Source of the DNA: JAFARE01 sp963777285
GTDB taxonomy: Bacteria; Chloroflexota; Dormibacteria; Aeolococcales; Aeolococcaceae
Length of the DNA stretch: 64,000 bases
Direction of reading: 5' to 3'
Assembly (NCBI GenBank): GCA_963777285.1
Contig: CAVZPR010000002.1
Location: 868,001-932,000, forward strand
Part shown: one piece after another, positions 9,459 to 18,363 of the stretch
How the letters are laid out: the number at the start of each line of letters is the position of its first letter
Position numbering within the stretch: the stretch's first letter is position 1
Program-made: the position numbers and the translations under genes
The notes under the pieces: generated by a model
The model's input: only the letters and a program-made list of their open reading frames with translations
Database searches by the model: none
Told to the model about the DNA's origin: nothing

Positions 9459-9821
9459 GTGCCGGATGCGCGGCAATCGCCGCTGCCTGAGGTGGCCGCG
9501 GAGCAGTTCTTCGCGGTCGACATCCGCGCCGGGCGCGTGGTCAGCTGCGAGGCGTTTCCCGAGGCACGGCGTCCGGCATATCGCATGGTGGTCGACTTCG
9601 GGCCGTTGGGGACGCTCCGGTCGTCGGCTCGGCTGACCGACCTGTACCGCGCCGCCGAGCTGGTGGGCCGCATGGTCGTCGGCGTGGTCAACCTGCCGCC
9701 GCGGCAAATCGGCCCGGTGCGCAGCGAGGCGCTGATCCTGGGCGTGTACCGAGGCGGCGGTGACAGCGTGGTGCTGCTGCAGCCCGATGCGGCCGTGGAA
9801 CCGGGTGACCGCATCGGCTGA
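9459..9821 (+). CDS. csaA: CsaA-like tRNA-binding-domain protein
   Basis: 120-aa single OB-fold protein of the CsaA/EMAP-II tRNA-binding family, proposed to be an export-related chaperone in Bacillus. Family motifs are FFAVDIRAGRVV, FPEARRPAYRMVVDFGPLG, SSARLTDLY, VVGVVNLPPRQIGPVRSEAL and the C-terminal VVLLQPDAAVEPGDRI. The length is typical. The start is taken as the GTG at 9459, 6 nt after a TACACT -10; an in-frame ATG at 9438 would add seven residues. It is a stand-alone unit between divergent and co-directional transporter genes. Confidence 0.88.
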   Translation: MPDARQSPLPEVAAEQFFAVDIRAGRVVSCEAFPEARRPAYRMVVDFGPLGTLRSSARLTDLYRAAELVGRMVVGVVNLPPRQIGPVRSEALILGVYRGGGDSVVLLQPDAAVEPGDRIG

Positions 9822-9850
9822 CAGTCACGGTGGACGTGGGGCGCCGGACG

Positions 9851-9856
9851 TACAGT
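9851..9856 (+). promoter_or_regulatory. -10 element TACAGT, leaderless promoter of MFS gene
   Basis: TACAGT ends 8 nt before the ATG at 9865. No obvious -35 box. Confidence 0.5.
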
Positions 9857-9864
9857 GGGCTCGC

Positions 9865-11220
9865 ATGGACGTGCCGCGCGTCCGCCTGCGGCGGCAGCTG
9901 ACCCTGGCCCTGTTCTGGTTCGGCATCTCCTTCGTCTGGGGGGCGCTGCTCGCGGTGGCGCTGCCGTTCATCCTGGTCCCCGAGCACCCCGGGCCCGGCA
10001 ACCCCCAGCTGGTCGCAGCCGGGGACAAGAACACGGCGCTGAGCCTGCTGGAGACCGGCGGCCTGCTGATCGCAATGGCGGTGCAGCCCGCCGCGGGCGC
10101 GTTCTCCGACCGCCTGCACACGCGCTGGGGCCGCCGCCGCCCGCTCATCGCACTGGGCGCGCTCGGCGCCGTCGCCAGCCTGGTGCTGATCGCCGACGTG
10201 CAGGCCTTTCTGCTGCTGGTGACCGTGTACTGCGTCCTGCAGCTGTTCATGAACGTGGCCCAGGGCGCGTATCAGGGCCTGCTTCCCGACACCGTGCCCG
10301 GCGAGCAGCGCGGCAGCGCGTCGGGGTGGCTGGGGGTGGCGACGCTTTCCGGTCAGGTGGCCGGAGTTGTGGCCGCGGGCCCTCTGCCGCCGCGCACCGC
10401 GTGCCTGCTGATCGCCGCGGTGGTGCTGATCACCGCCGGGCTCACGGTCGCGGGCGTGCGCGAAGCACACGCAGGGCGGCCCGCCGGCGTCGCCGGCAGC
10501 CGCACCCCGGGAGCGTCGCTGCGCGGCTACCTCGCCGAGTTCCGCCGCTACCCGGACTTCTGCTGGGTGGTGTTCAGCCGTTTCCTCATCTACACGAGCC
10601 TCGCCGCGATCCAGCGCTTCGCCGCGTACTACATCAGCGACACGTACCACGGCCGGTACGATCTCTTCGGGGTGAACCTGGGCTCGGCCCAGACGGCGAC
10701 GTCGGCGATGCTGGCGGTGGTGATCGTGTTCGGCCTCGCCGTCACGTACCCCGCCGTGCGGCTGAGTGACCGCGTCGGCCGGCGCGCGGTGCTGGTGGCC
10801 GCCGCATGCCTTGGGGCGGTCGCGTGCGGGCTGTTCGTGGTGGCGTCGTCGGTCACGGAGGTCGTGGTCTTCGCACTCCCCGCGGCGCTCTGCTTCGGCA
10901 TGGTGGTCTCGGTGGACTGGGCGTTCATGGCGGACCTTGCGCCGCGGCGCCGGGCGGGCAAGTTCCTCGGGTTCTCCAACATCGCGACGGCTGGTGCGCA
11001 AGCGGCCGCGCCGACGCTGCTGGGCCCGGTCATCGACGCGGTCAACCGCGGCTCGGCGCCGGCGTCCGGTGGGCCGGGGACTGCCGGGTACCGGGTGCTG
11101 TTCGTGGTGGCGGCCGGGTTCTTCCTGCTCGGCGCGCTGGTGCTCGGGAGGGTGCGCGCCACGCGGATCCGGGAAGCTGATGAGGAGGTCACCCTCGACA
11201 CGCGGCTGGCGGTGACGTGA
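9865..11220 (+). CDS. MFS transporter (SLC45/GPH-like)
   Basis: 451-aa polytopic transporter with about 12 hydrophobic segments. Motif A appears as DRLHTRWGRRRPLI (about 83-96), followed by NVAQGAYQGLLPDTVP, a pattern seen in sucrose/glycoside-type MFS carriers (SLC45 and GPH families). The substrate is not deducible. The start is ATG 9865, 8 nt after a TACAGT -10 element. Its stop overlaps the GTG of the next gene (GTGA), so the small membrane protein at 11217 is co-translated. Confidence 0.8.
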   Translation: MDVPRVRLRRQLTLALFWFGISFVWGALLAVALPFILVPEHPGPGNPQLVAAGDKNTALSLLETGGLLIAMAVQPAAGAFSDRLHTRWGRRRPLIALGALGAVASLVLIADVQAFLLLVTVYCVLQLFMNVAQGAYQGLLPDTVPGEQRGSASGWLGVATLSGQVAGVVAAGPLPPRTACLLIAAVVLITAGLTVAGVREAHAGRPAGVAGSRTPGASLRGYLAEFRRYPDFCWVVFSRFLIYTSLAAIQRFAAYYISDTYHGRYDLFGVNLGSAQTATSAMLAVVIVFGLAVTYPAVRLSDRVGRRAVLVAAACLGAVACGLFVVASSVTEVVVFALPAALCFGMVVSVDWAFMADLAPRRRAGKFLGFSNIATAGAQAAAPTLLGPVIDAVNRGSAPASGGPGTAGYRVLFVVAAGFFLLGALVLGRVRATRIREADEEVTLDTRLAVT

Positions 11221-11945
11221 CGCCGCAGGCACTGGTCCGGGAACCGGCGTCGCGCCGGCTGTCTCCCTGCTTCTTCCTGCTCGCGCTGCTCTGCTGCTTC
11301 TTCTCCTTCGCCGCGGTGTCGTGCAACACGGCAGCCACCAGGGCGGCGCTCAACAGCTCCGCCGCGCTGGGCGCCAGGTCTACCCAGTCGCCGCAGCTGA
11401 ACGCCTGCCTCGATGCGCTCAACGGCGTCGAGCTGTTCAGCTACAGCGGCTTCGGCTTCATGTTCGGACTGGCGCCGTCGGCGCTGACGCAGAGCCCGGC
11501 GGCCTGCCGCGTCGGTTCGGCCGCGCTGCCCGCGGGCAGCGCCAACCTGCCGGCGGCCGCGGACGTCGGCCTGGGCGTGCAGCCGCTGGCGCTCGCCGCC
11601 TTCATCGCCATCGTCCTCGGCGCCGCCGCCGGCGCCGCGGGCGTCGCCGGCGTTCTCCGCGCCCCGATGCAGCTCCTGGTCAGCGCGCTGCTCGCTCTGG
11701 TCGCGATCCTGCTGCTGGTGCTCGACCAGGCGCACGTGCAGACGGCGATCCTGGCGCGGCTCGACACGGTGGCCGCGGGCTCTGGAGCCCCGTTCAGCCT
11801 GGCCGGCTACTTCATCGTGTCGACCGGGGCCGCGTACTTCCTGGCTCTGGCGGCGTTGGGGCTGGGCGTCCTGTACGACGTGACGGCGCTGCTGTTCCGG
11901 CCGGTGATCGTCGTCGACCAGCCGCGCGCCCCGGACTCCGGTTAG
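11217..11945 (+). CDS. Hypothetical membrane protein, about four TM segments
   Basis: 242 aa, not recognised. Hydrophobic segments lie near residues 17-37 (Cys-rich, FFLLALLCCFFSF), 122-145, 150-170 and 193-222. Between the first and second is an exported-looking loop with three Cys (NTAATRAAL, LNACLDALNG, PAACRVGS), possibly disulfide-bonded. It is translationally coupled to the upstream MFS transporter by a GTGA overlap and may act with it. Its TAG stop overlaps the stop of the convergent endonuclease IV gene. Confidence 0.6.
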   Translation: MTPQALVREPASRRLSPCFFLLALLCCFFSFAAVSCNTAATRAALNSSAALGARSTQSPQLNACLDALNGVELFSYSGFGFMFGLAPSALTQSPAACRVGSAALPAGSANLPAAADVGLGVQPLALAAFIAIVLGAAAGAAGVAGVLRAPMQLLVSALLALVAILLLVLDQAHVQTAILARLDTVAAGSGAPFSLAGYFIVSTGAAYFLALAALGLGVLYDVTALLFRPVIVVDQPRAPDSG

Positions 11946-12862
11946 CCGGCCGCCGCGGCGGCGTCGCGGCCGGCACAGGCACGCAGACGGTTGATGTTGG
12001 CCAGGTCGGGGCCGGTCTGATCGTCGCCGGGCACCTCGAGCATCCACGGCACGTGGCGCAGCCGTGGCTCGCGGAGCAGCCGTGTGAAGCCCTCGAGCCC
12101 GATCTGCCCGTCGCCGATGTTGGCGTGACGGTCGACGTTGCTGCCCAGCTCGCGGCGGGAGTCGTTCGCGTGCACCAGTGCCAGGCGCTCGAAGCCGACC
12201 AGCCTGCCGAAGTCGTCGAGCGTGCGCTGCGTGCCCTCGGCGCTGTGCAGGTCGTAGCCGCTGGCGAACGCGTGCTGCGTGTCGAAGCAGACGCGCACCT
12301 GCGGGGAGTCCGCGGCCTCCACGATGCGCGCGATCTCTTCCAGGCCGCAACCGACGCAGCCGCCCGACCCGGCGCTGTTCTCCACCAGCAGCGGCGTGTC
12401 CGACTCGCTGCGCGCGATCACCTCACGCAGCGCCCGTCCCATCTGCGGCAGCATCGCGTCGAACCCGGCCCCCAGGTGCGATCCCGGATGGAACACGACG
12501 CCCGCCGCACCCAGCGTGCGCGCCAGGTGCATGTAGTGCACCAGCGAGCCCATCGATTGCTTGAGCAGCGTGTCCTTGGGGCTCGCGAGGTTGATCAGAT
12601 AGACCGCGTGCAGGTAGTGGCGCCCGCCCAGGCCGGCCGCCGCGACCTTTTCGCGATACGCCCCCATGATGATGTCGTCGAGCCGCAGCTGGCTCCACGT
12701 CTGTCCCGGCGTCGGGTGCGTCTGGTACACCTCGGCGCCGATGGCGACGGCGTTGTCGACCGCCTTGTCGATGCCGCCTCGTGTGGAGACGTGGCCGCCG
12801 ATGAGCGGCGTCCCGGGCGGCGCGGTGGCGCTAGGAGCGGCCGCCGAGGAAGGGGATGCCAT
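11942..12862 (-). CDS. nfo: Endonuclease IV (AP endonuclease family 2)
   Basis: 306-aa Xyl-isomerase-like TIM barrel: endonuclease IV, which cleaves abasic sites in base excision repair using three zinc ions. Motifs are IGGHVSTRGGIDKA near the start, HYLHAVYLINLASP, GVVFHPGSHLG (zinc His), LLVENSAGSG (zinc Glu), VCFDTQHAFASGYD (zinc His), LVHANDSRRELGSNVDRHANIGDG and the late MLEVPGDD. The start is placed at ATG 12862, about 30 residues before the conserved core; this overlaps the SDR gene by 32 nt, and a downstream start would remove the overlap. It is last in a nine-gene co-directional run. Confidence 0.92.
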   Translation of the reverse strand: MASPSSAAAPSATAPPGTPLIGGHVSTRGGIDKAVDNAVAIGAEVYQTHPTPGQTWSQLRLDDIIMGAYREKVAAAGLGGRHYLHAVYLINLASPKDTLLKQSMGSLVHYMHLARTLGAAGVVFHPGSHLGAGFDAMLPQMGRALREVIARSESDTPLLVENSAGSGGCVGCGLEEIARIVEAADSPQVRVCFDTQHAFASGYDLHSAEGTQRTLDDFGRLVGFERLALVHANDSRRELGSNVDRHANIGDGQIGLEGFTRLLREPRLRHVPWMLEVPGDDQTGPDLANINRLRACAGRDAAAAAG

Positions 12863-13737
12863 AGGTCTCGAGCTGCTGCCCCACGGAGGTCGAGAACACC
12901 TCCGCGATCGCGTCGGCGGTCCAGCCGCCGTCGCGGTAGGCAGCCGACACCTCCTTGGGGTGCGCCCACAGTGAGAGCTTGTCGCCGCCCAGGCCGATGC
13001 ACTGACCGGTGACGCCGGCGGACTCGTCCGAGGCCAGGAACACGAGCAGTGGCGCGACGTCGTCGGGCGATCCCATGCCCATCTGCTTGCGCACCGTGTC
13101 CGGCAGCGGCTCACCCCGCTCCGCCGCCTCGACCAGGGGCGCCATGCCGGGGATCGTGGAGATCATGCGCGTGATCGCGTTGGGCACGATCGCGTTGACG
13201 GTGATGCGGTTGCGCGCGCACTCCATCGCCCAGGTGCGCGCCAACGCCGCGATGCCGGCCTTGGCGGCCGCGTAGTTGGTCTGACCGAAGTTGCCCCGCT
13301 GTCCCGCCCATGACGAGACCACCACGACGCGGCCGCCGCCGTCCTGCTCGCGCATGCGGCGCACGGCGGCGCGCGCGCACGTGAAGGTGCCGCGCAGGTG
13401 CGTCTCGATCACCGAGTTCGAACTCGTCGTCGCTCATGTTCCACAGCACGCGGTCGCGCAGGATGCCCGCGTTGGTGCACATGACGTCCAGCTTCCCGAA
13501 CGCCTCCACGGCTCGGGCGACCAGCCCGTCGGCTGCGGCGGCGGAGCCCACCGCGCACACCTCCGCAACCGCCTCGCCGCCCGCGGCGGTGATCGCGGCC
13601 GCCGTGTCCGCGGCGACGTCTGGGTCGACGTCGTTGACCACCACGGCGCAACCGGCTTCTGCCAGGGCTCGCGCGTACGCACGCCCGATGCCACGGCCGC
13701 TGCCGGTCACCACCGCGACCTTTCCGTCCAATCTCAT
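12831..13737 (-). CDS. Short-chain dehydrogenase/reductase, interrupted by a +1 frameshift
   Basis: Classical SDR related to 3-oxoacyl reductases and the hydroxyacyl-CoA dehydrogenase domain of multifunctional enzyme 2. The first frame carries the NAD(P) site VTGSGRGIGRAYA, VVNDVD and NAGI. The second carries GTFTCARAAVRRM, the catalytic Ser in VVVSSWAGQ and YAAAK, and the C-terminal family tail. The frames join near 13412: dropping one base of the CC at 13412-13413 gives an intact run DDEFELVIETHLRGTF. Both halves are well conserved, so this is more likely a sequence error than a dead gene. The start ATG overlaps the GNAT stop (ATGA). Confidence 0.85.
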
Positions 13738-14630
13738 GGCGCGTTACCTTCGCCGATCCGCACCGCTGAAGGCAAGTCGGTTTCGAAGGCGAAGTCGCAG
13801 TGCTCCTCGAGCGCGCTGTAGCCGATCTGACTGTAGATCGAGTTAGAGACAGGATTGGCGGCATCAGCGTAGAGCATGCAGTGCCGCACCTCGGGTTGGG
13901 ACAGCGCCGCCGCGCTCACCTCGGCCACGAGACGGCGCGCATACCCGTGGCCGCGGCGCTGTGGCGGCGTGTACACGGGACCAACGCGCACCACGCCCGC
14001 GACGGGCTGGCGGCGGGCGGCCATGGACACCGGCTCGCCGCCGTCGAGCCACAGGTGCAGCAGCCCGCCCCGGACCAGCGAGCCCACGACCGCCTCGGGG
14101 TCCGGACCGCTGGGCAGCCGCACCTCGGCGGAGAACGCGATGAGCCATCCGGTCAGAAGCTCGATCTCGTCGTGGCTCGCGAGGCGATGCCGTCCCGGTG
14201 GCACGCGCACCGGGCGCACCGACTCCAGGGCGTAGAGCGTCTCCGCCATGTGCAGGCGGTGTGCGGCGCCGGTCGTCGCCGACCAGGCCCGGGCCACCGC
14301 GGCGGCGGCGTCCCGGGGACCGCTGACGCCGGCGATGGGCACCCCGCTCCGCGCCGAGACCCGGCGCGCCGCCCCGGCCAGGGCAGGGGCAGCCTCCTCG
14401 GCGCCTGAGGACACCTGCAGGTTGAATGGCGCTGTCCAGTGCGCGGCGGCTGCGACCGCGCCCGCGTCCTCCAGCCAGAAGAAGCCCGGCGGCGCGACCC
14501 AGCGGCCCTGGCCGCGCCGGGCCACCTCGATCACCCAGCGCAGGACGTTGCGGCGGCACGGCTCCGCCTCGAGGTACGCCGTGACCGCCGCGGCGTATGC
14601 CTCCACGTCGTCGCTGACCGCCCACCTCAT
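13734..14630 (-). CDS. GNAT family N-acetyltransferase (double-domain)
   Basis: 298 aa. The C-terminal half has the GNAT acetyl-CoA signature: VVRVGPVYTPPQRRGHGYARRLV (Q/RxxGxG/A type) and then LYADAANPVSNSIYSQIGY, typical of the FR47-like subgroup. The N-terminal half is poorly conserved and may be a degenerate second GNAT fold. The acceptor is unknown. The start is ATG 14630; a GTG at 14651, just after the exchanger stop, is an alternative adding seven residues. Confidence 0.8.
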   Translation of the reverse strand: MRWAVSDDVEAYAAAVTAYLEAEPCRRNVLRWVIEVARRGQGRWVAPPGFFWLEDAGAVAAAAHWTAPFNLQVSSGAEEAAPALAGAARRVSARSGVPIAGVSGPRDAAAAVARAWSATTGAAHRLHMAETLYALESVRPVRVPPGRHRLASHDEIELLTGWLIAFSAEVRLPSGPDPEAVVGSLVRGGLLHLWLDGGEPVSMAARRQPVAGVVRVGPVYTPPQRRGHGYARRLVAEVSAAALSQPEVRHCMLYADAANPVSNSIYSQIGYSALEEHCDFAFETDLPSAVRIGEGNAP

Positions 14631-14656
14631 GCCCGGGGTGCTCTGCGGCACGCGCT

Positions 14657-15646
14657 TCAGGTGCCGAGGTGGCCGCCGGTGGCCAGCTGGGCAACGACGT
14701 ACGCCGCCCACGGCAGGCCGGCGCACACCAGGATTGCGCCGTGCGCGCGTCCGCGCCACAGAACCGCGAGGAGGCCCGCAGCCACACCCAGCGTCAGCAG
14801 CCCGCCGATGATCCCGGCCGCCCCCGGCCGCCACGACGTGAACACCACGCCGATGAACCCCAGCACGCACGCCTGGAACGTCGCCGACCCGGCGACGTTG
14901 CCGAACGCCAGGGTGTCGTCCCGGCTGCGGACCCACAGCACGCTGTTGAGCGTCTCGGGCAGCTCCGTCGCCAGCGGCACGACCACCAGCGCGAGCAGCA
15001 GCGCCGCGACGTGCAGCGCGGCGGCGGTGCGGTTGAGCGCGTCGACGAACAGCTCCGACCCCGCCACCAGCAGGGCGACGGCGATCACCATCTGCACCGC
15101 GATCACCGGGCCGCGCGGCTCGCCAGGTCGCCAGCGGACGATGTGGAGCGGCTCCGGCATCTGCTCCGCGGGCGCGCCGCTGCGCAGCGTGAGCACCACG
15201 TACGCGGCGTAGGCGCAGAGCAGGATGACGCCCACCGCGATCCGCGCGCCGGCGGGGAACTGGATCGCCAGCAGCGCCAGGGCGAACGCGCCCAGGAACA
15301 CGCCCAGGTCCCGCCGCGGCTGACCCCGGTCCAGCACCAGGCTGCGCGCGCGCCGCCGGGTCAGCACCGCGATCCCGGTCACGCACGTGCCCACGCCGAG
15401 GAGCAGGAACGGCGCCCCGAGGACGGCGCCGATCGCCACCGAGTCCGCCGAAGGCGCATGCGCCGCCAGGGCGACGACGGGCACGACGAACTCCGGCAGC
15501 GACGTCCCCAGCGCGGCGAGCAGGCTGCCGGTCGCGCCGCTGGCCAGGTGCATGCGGTAGCCGGCCCATTCCACCGCGTTGGTGAAGAGCTCCGACGCGA
15601 CCACGAGCAGCGCCACCCCGGCGGCGAAGAGAAGTGCTGTGGGCAC
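14657..15646 (-). CDS. Sodium/calcium exchanger (CaCA family, YrbG-like)
   Basis: 329-aa cation antiporter of the CaCA superfamily with about ten TM helices. The two inverted alpha-repeats are visible: alpha-1 SLLAALGTSLPEFVVP (about 43-58) and alpha-2 VVVPLATELPETLNSV (about 222-237), each with the conserved Glu that coordinates the cation. In the first repeat GTSLPEF is canonical, while the second has ATELPET. A short cytosolic loop (about 150-180) is charged. It is in a run with Nudix and M50 genes; substrate specificity is not resolved. Confidence 0.88.
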   Translation of the reverse strand: MPTALLFAAGVALLVVASELFTNAVEWAGYRMHLASGATGSLLAALGTSLPEFVVPVVALAAHAPSADSVAIGAVLGAPFLLLGVGTCVTGIAVLTRRRARSLVLDRGQPRRDLGVFLGAFALALLAIQFPAGARIAVGVILLCAYAAYVVLTLRSGAPAEQMPEPLHIVRWRPGEPRGPVIAVQMVIAVALLVAGSELFVDALNRTAAALHVAALLLALVVVPLATELPETLNSVLWVRSRDDTLAFGNVAGSATFQACVLGFIGVVFTSWRPGAAGIIGGLLTLGVAAGLLAVLWRGRAHGAILVCAGLPWAAYVVAQLATGGHLGT

Positions 15647-15649
15647 GGG

Positions 15650-16183
15650 TCAGCGCCGACGGTGGCGCGCCAGCCGGTCGACCGGCGCGCGCAGCCAGAG
15701 CGACGCGAACAGCGCCACGTGGTACAGGGTGACCGGCTGCACGCGGTGCACCGGACCCGCGCCCGCGGCGCACGCGAAGGCGTCGTCGATGCGCTCGCGC
15801 ATCCAGGGGAAGATGGTTCGCGGCAGGGCGTCGCGCGTGGCGCGTCGCGTCGCCCAGGCCTCGAGGCTGCGCCGGGGACGCCCGCCGACGATCCGGCCCA
15901 GGTAGAGCGCGTCGCCTGCAGAGCGGAGTCCGCCCCACGTGTACACGCCGACCAGGCGCTCGATGGCGACGCGGTGCCCGGTCTCCTCCTCGGCCTCGCG
16001 CGCCGCGGCCAGCGCGGGATCTTCGTCGGGATCGCAGTGGCCGCCGGGAAGCTCCCAGCCCGGCGGCCAGGGGCGGAACTGCAGCACGACCCGGCCGGCG
16101 TCGACGATCGCCACCTGCGCCCCCTGCACCGGCCACGCGATGCCCTCCACCTCCACGGCGGCGGACCGTCGGGGCTCGGTCAT
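15650..16183 (-). CDS. Nudix hydrolase
   Basis: 177-aa Nudix hydrolase. The full Nudix box GHCDPDEDPALAAAREAEEE followed by TGH (about 48-70) fits Gx5Ex7REUxEExGU, with all metal-binding Glu present. The N-terminal segment VQGAQVAIVDAGRVVLQFRP is the usual first strand pair. The substrate cannot be told from sequence; the C-terminal part (HRVQPVTLYHVALF) is hydrophobic. Its ATG overlaps the stop of the M50 protease gene (ATGA). Confidence 0.88.
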   Translation of the reverse strand: MTEPRRSAAVEVEGIAWPVQGAQVAIVDAGRVVLQFRPWPPGWELPGGHCDPDEDPALAAAREAEEETGHRVAIERLVGVYTWGGLRSAGDALYLGRIVGGRPRRSLEAWATRRATRDALPRTIFPWMRERIDDAFACAAGAGPVHRVQPVTLYHVALFASLWLRAPVDRLARHRRR

Positions 16184-16917
16184 GCGAGCAGCATGAAGAT
16201 GTTGGGCAGGCCCAGGAACAGAGGGGTGACGCCGGGGTCGACAGCGTGGGCGTAGAGGAGCGTGGCCGTGCCCACGGTGAGGGCGGCGAGCGGGTTGAGC
16301 TGGCCACGGGTCGTCTCGGGCAAGACCACAGCCATTACCACGGCGGCCGCGTACACGGCGTAGGCGTGCGCCTCGAGCCAGAGAAACAGCCGCGCCGCCC
16401 GGGGAAACGTGAGCGTGCGGAGCAGCGCGTAGCCGTCGAGGCCTGGAAGGGGCACCGCGTTGAACACGAAGAGCGCGACGTTGATGAAGAACCCCTGCAG
16501 CAGCACGCCGAGGACGATCCCCTGCGCGCTGGACTGGGCCAGGGTCTCGAACCCGCCCACGTCGATCCCCGAAGCAAGCTGCTCCACCCGCAGGGCGGCG
16601 GCGAAGACCGCGGCTGCCACCAGGTGCGCCAGGGGACCCGCGGCGGCGATCGCCGCCCTCTGGCGGCGCGAGCGCAGGTGGAGCGGGTTGAGGCGCACCG
16701 GGCGGGACCAGCCGAACCCGGCGACGAACAGGGCCGCGAATCCAAGTGGGTCGACGTGGCGCCGGGGGTCGAGCGTCATGCGCCCGTCGCGCCGCGGCGT
16801 GGGGTCGCCGGCGCGCAGCGCGAGCGCCGCGTGGGCCAGCTCGTGCAGCACGAGCCCGGAAACCAAGCCGGGCAGCGTGTACAGCACGATGAGCGCGTAC
16901 GCGGCGGGACCGCTCAC
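16180..16917 (-). CDS. Site-2 protease (peptidase M50) family membrane protein
   Basis: 245-aa intramembrane zinc metalloprotease candidate. The zinc site HELAH is at about residues 25-29 within the first TM segment. The third ligand motif appears as NAVPLPGLDGYALL (about 166-179), equivalent to the usual NxxPxPxLDG. Six or so hydrophobic segments are visible, with no PDZ or CBS domain, so it belongs to the minimal S2P group. A substrate is not known; adjacent genes give no anti-sigma partner. The GTG start is 21 nt after the 82-aa gene. Confidence 0.85.
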   Translation of the reverse strand: MSGPAAYALIVLYTLPGLVSGLVLHELAHAALALRAGDPTPRRDGRMTLDPRRHVDPLGFAALFVAGFGWSRPVRLNPLHLRSRRQRAAIAAAGPLAHLVAAAVFAAALRVEQLASGIDVGGFETLAQSSAQGIVLGVLLQGFFINVALFVFNAVPLPGLDGYALLRTLTFPRAARLFLWLEAHAYAVYAAAVVMAVVLPETTRGQLNPLAALTVGTATLLYAHAVDPGVTPLFLGLPNIFMLLA

Positions 16918-16938
16918 CGGAACGGTCCTACCGCGACG

Positions 16939-17187
16939 TCACTCGAGCTCGACGCGAGAAGGCGTCCGCGAGGCGCGCTTGGACTTCGCGCCGGAGCCGC
17001 GCCGGCCTCCCCCCGCGCGCGCCGTGTTGTGCTCCAGCGTGACCGCGATGGCCAGCAGCAGCTCGCGCTGCGCGTTGAACAGGTGCAGCTGCGCCTGCGG
17101 CGGCACGATGTCGCTCAACGACGTCCCCATCAGGCGGCCCGCCTCTTCCACGAGGCGGCCTGGGCAGACACGGCAGGCCTCGGTCAC
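16939..17187 (-). CDS. Small hypothetical protein (82 aa) coupled to the ArsA-like ATPase
   Basis: Not recognised. It starts with a CxxC pair (Cys5, Cys8: ACRVCPGR), continues with two amphipathic helices (LVEEAGRLMGTS and LFNAQRELLLAIAVTLEH, about 10-55) and ends in a basic disordered tail (GGRRGSGAKSKRASRTPSR). The GTG start overlaps the stop of the ArsA-like gene (GTGA), so the two products are probably made together. It may be an accessory subunit of the ATPase, which is inference. The frame continues upstream but overlaps the ATPase gene and has no support. Confidence 0.65.
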   Translation of the reverse strand: MTEACRVCPGRLVEEAGRLMGTSLSDIVPPQAQLHLFNAQRELLLAIAVTLEHNTARAGGGRRGSGAKSKRASRTPSRVELE

Positions 17188-18356
17188 GCCCGCGCGTCCG
17201 CGAACGTCACCGCCAGCGTGCCCTCCTCCAGCCGGCCGCGCGTCACGCGCTTGCCGTTGAGCACCCGCGGCAGCGAGATCTCTCGCTTGTACGGCCCCAC
17301 CGTCACGAACAGCTCGCCCTCGCGGTGCGTGATGTCGATGTCCTCCTTCCCCACGAAGGGAAGGTGCAGCCGCAGCTCGTAGCCCGCGCCGACCTTCTTG
17401 AGGCGCTGCGGCACGGCGCGATAGTAGATCTGCGTCGGGTCCTGCTCGGCGTAGATGGAGTCGGCCATCACCGCCAGGTTGTCGATGCCCACCATCTCGT
17501 GGTCGAACAGCTTGGTGCTCAGGATCGGTATCGGCGAGAAGGCGCTGTCGACGACCTCCTGGTAGCGCGCCTGCGCGCGCCGCCACGAGTCGAAGTAGGC
17601 GTCGGTGACCTCCGGCGGCAGGACGCGGTTCACCACGATGAGGTCGGTGAGGTAGTCGTACAGGCTGAGGTACGTGAACGCGCGCTGCGCCTCCTTGACC
17701 ACCATCTTCTCCAGGTTGAGCACGATGCGCACCGTGCACACCTTGGGGTCGCCGAGGATCTTCTTCATGCTCTCCAGGTCGAGGAGCAGGTCCTTGACGT
17801 GCCCGAAGATGTCGTCGCCGGGAAGGGGGATGCTGATGAACGGCTGCACCACCGGGCGCGCCACCTTCATGACGCGCCGCTCGATGGGAAAGATCTTGTT
17901 CAGGTACCACCTGGCGACGTCGGGGAACGCGAGCAGCTGCAGCGTCTCACCGGTGGGGGCGCAGTCGATGATGAGCACGTCGAATCGCCCGTCCTTCTGG
18001 TGGTGCTTCACCCACATGAGGCTGGCGACCTCCTCCATGCCGGGGGGCGACGCCAGCTCCTCGGCGACGATGTCGTCGACTCCCTGGGAGGCGAACAGCG
18101 ACGTCAGGTAGCCGTGGATCCGCTCCCAGTGGTCCTCGAGCTCGCGCAGCGCGTTGACCTCTTGCGCCCAGAGGTTGGGCGCGATCTCGGTGGGCAGCTC
18201 GCCGACGGAGACGTCCAGGCTGTCACCCAGGCTGTGCGCGGCGTCCGTGCTGATGACCAGCGTCTTGTACCCCAGGCGGGCGCAGCGCACGGCGGTCGCC
18301 GCGGCCACCGTGGTCTTGCCCACGCCGCCCTTGCCTGTGTAGAGGATGACGCGCAC
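17184..18356 (-). CDS. ArsA/GET3-family ATPase with C-terminal HSP20-like domain
   Basis: 390-aa ArsA/GET3-type ATPase. The deviant P-loop is GKGGVGKTT (about 8-16), followed by the switch motif DAAHSLGDSLD and the family signature DCAPTGETLQLL (about 146-157). The last 65 residues (ELRLHLPFVGKEDIDITHREG, LFVTVGPYKREISLP, GTLAVTF) form an alpha-crystallin/HSP20-like beta sandwich, the ArsA_HSP20 arrangement. No Cys triad for arsenite is obvious, so the role is more likely in membrane-protein or cofactor handling than arsenic export (inference). The start is GTG 18356, giving the standard MRVILYTGKGG opening. Confidence 0.9.
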   Translation of the reverse strand: MRVILYTGKGGVGKTTVAAATAVRCARLGYKTLVISTDAAHSLGDSLDVSVGELPTEIAPNLWAQEVNALRELEDHWERIHGYLTSLFASQGVDDIVAEELASPPGMEEVASLMWVKHHQKDGRFDVLIIDCAPTGETLQLLAFPDVARWYLNKIFPIERRVMKVARPVVQPFISIPLPGDDIFGHVKDLLLDLESMKKILGDPKVCTVRIVLNLEKMVVKEAQRAFTYLSLYDYLTDLIVVNRVLPPEVTDAYFDSWRRAQARYQEVVDSAFSPIPILSTKLFDHEMVGIDNLAVMADSIYAEQDPTQIYYRAVPQRLKKVGAGYELRLHLPFVGKEDIDITHREGELFVTVGPYKREISLPRVLNGKRVTRGRLEEGTLAVTFADARA

Positions 18357-18363
18357 GCTGCCG

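Noticed and set aside
14439..16255. Long plus-strand open frames opposite the Na/Ca exchanger, Nudix and M50 genes
   Set aside because: High GC leaves antisense frames open; their Arg/Pro/Ala-rich translations match no family, while the minus-strand genes are clear.
17184..18356. Arsenic-resistance ArsA
   Set aside because: No arsB, arsC, arsD or arsR nearby, only one ATPase domain, and a C-terminal HSP20-like domain; a chaperone-type role fits better.
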